The notes beneath the pieces were generated by a model. The model ran no database searches and was not told where the DNA came from. It saw only the letters and a list, made by a program, of their open reading frames with translations. A program made the position numbers and the translations under genes. 26,092 bases of DNA from Phocaeicola_A sp964432715 (GTDB lineage Bacteria; Bacteroidota; Bacteroidia; Bacteroidales; Bacteroidaceae): NCBI GenBank assembly GCA_964432715.1, contig CAYSOW010000020.1:1-26092 (forward strand), given 5' to 3'. Shown here in pieces: positions 26,024 through 26,092 of this stretch (the stretch's first letter is position 1; every line of letters begins with the position of its first letter).

Positions 26024-26092
26024 GCAAAAATTAGTAATTAATTTAAGTTTCGCAAGTTGTACAAATGTGAGATAAAGGTGTAAAAAAAAGAC

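Noticed and set aside
26024..26092. TACAACTTG on the minus strand upstream of the SusC gene as a -7 box
   Set aside because: Its spacing and sequence deviate from TAnnTTTG, and no -33 box is visible before the window ends.

Overview
The window looks like chromosome from a Bacteroidales gut or oral anaerobe, most likely Bacteroidaceae or a near relative. The evidence is a SusC/SusD pair, Bacteroidota-type SecA and ribosomal protein S1, DUF4837 and DUF4105 (Lnb-type) envelope proteins, several matches to the Bacteroidota -7 promoter box TAnnTTTG, and few Shine-Dalgarno sequences. The species cannot be fixed from the sequence alone. No tRNA, rRNA, CRISPR array, insertion sequence or integrase was seen.

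Layout. (1) 1-1033, minus: the first 344 codons of rpsA, cut by the window edge. (2) 8180 down to 1174, minus: a tight five-gene run (gaps of 11-34 nt) encoding a glycosyltransferase/HIT-like fusion protein, a SpoIID/LytB-domain protein with no signal peptide, an AmpG/MurT-like permease, a BadF/BcrA-type sugar kinase (MurK-like) and MurQ. The last three match the murTKQ arrangement known for MurNAc salvage in Tannerella. (3) 8319-14483, plus: rlmN, a DUF4837 lipoprotein, pdxA, an Lnb-like lipoprotein N-acyltransferase and an alkaline-phosphatase-fold protein whose metal-binding and nucleophile residues appear almost all lost. (4) 14576-17872, plus: secA with its own promoter box. (5) 17873-18308: a gene-free convergent region with a plus-strand terminator and two related minus-strand terminator hairpins. 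(6) 26023 down to 18309, minus: SusC-like, SusD-like and a DUF4957/DUF5123 beta-helix lipoprotein, the glycan-import core of a polysaccharide utilization locus. No CAZyme or regulator of that locus lies in the window.

How the genes work together. Region 2 reads as a cell-wall sugar salvage operon: import MurNAc, phosphorylate it, and remove the lactyl ether to give GlcNAc-6-P. The two upstream genes have no established part in that route. Regions 3 and 4 mix housekeeping (23S rRNA methylation, vitamin B6 synthesis, protein export) with lipoprotein maturation. Region 6 is an accessory nutrient-uptake module.

Most worth a second look: the apparent pseudophosphatase translationally coupled to the Lnb-like gene; the tandem GT-A/HIT fusion carrying a seven-fold DEDDF insert; the SpoIID-domain protein without an export signal; and the paired hairpins whose outer stems covary.
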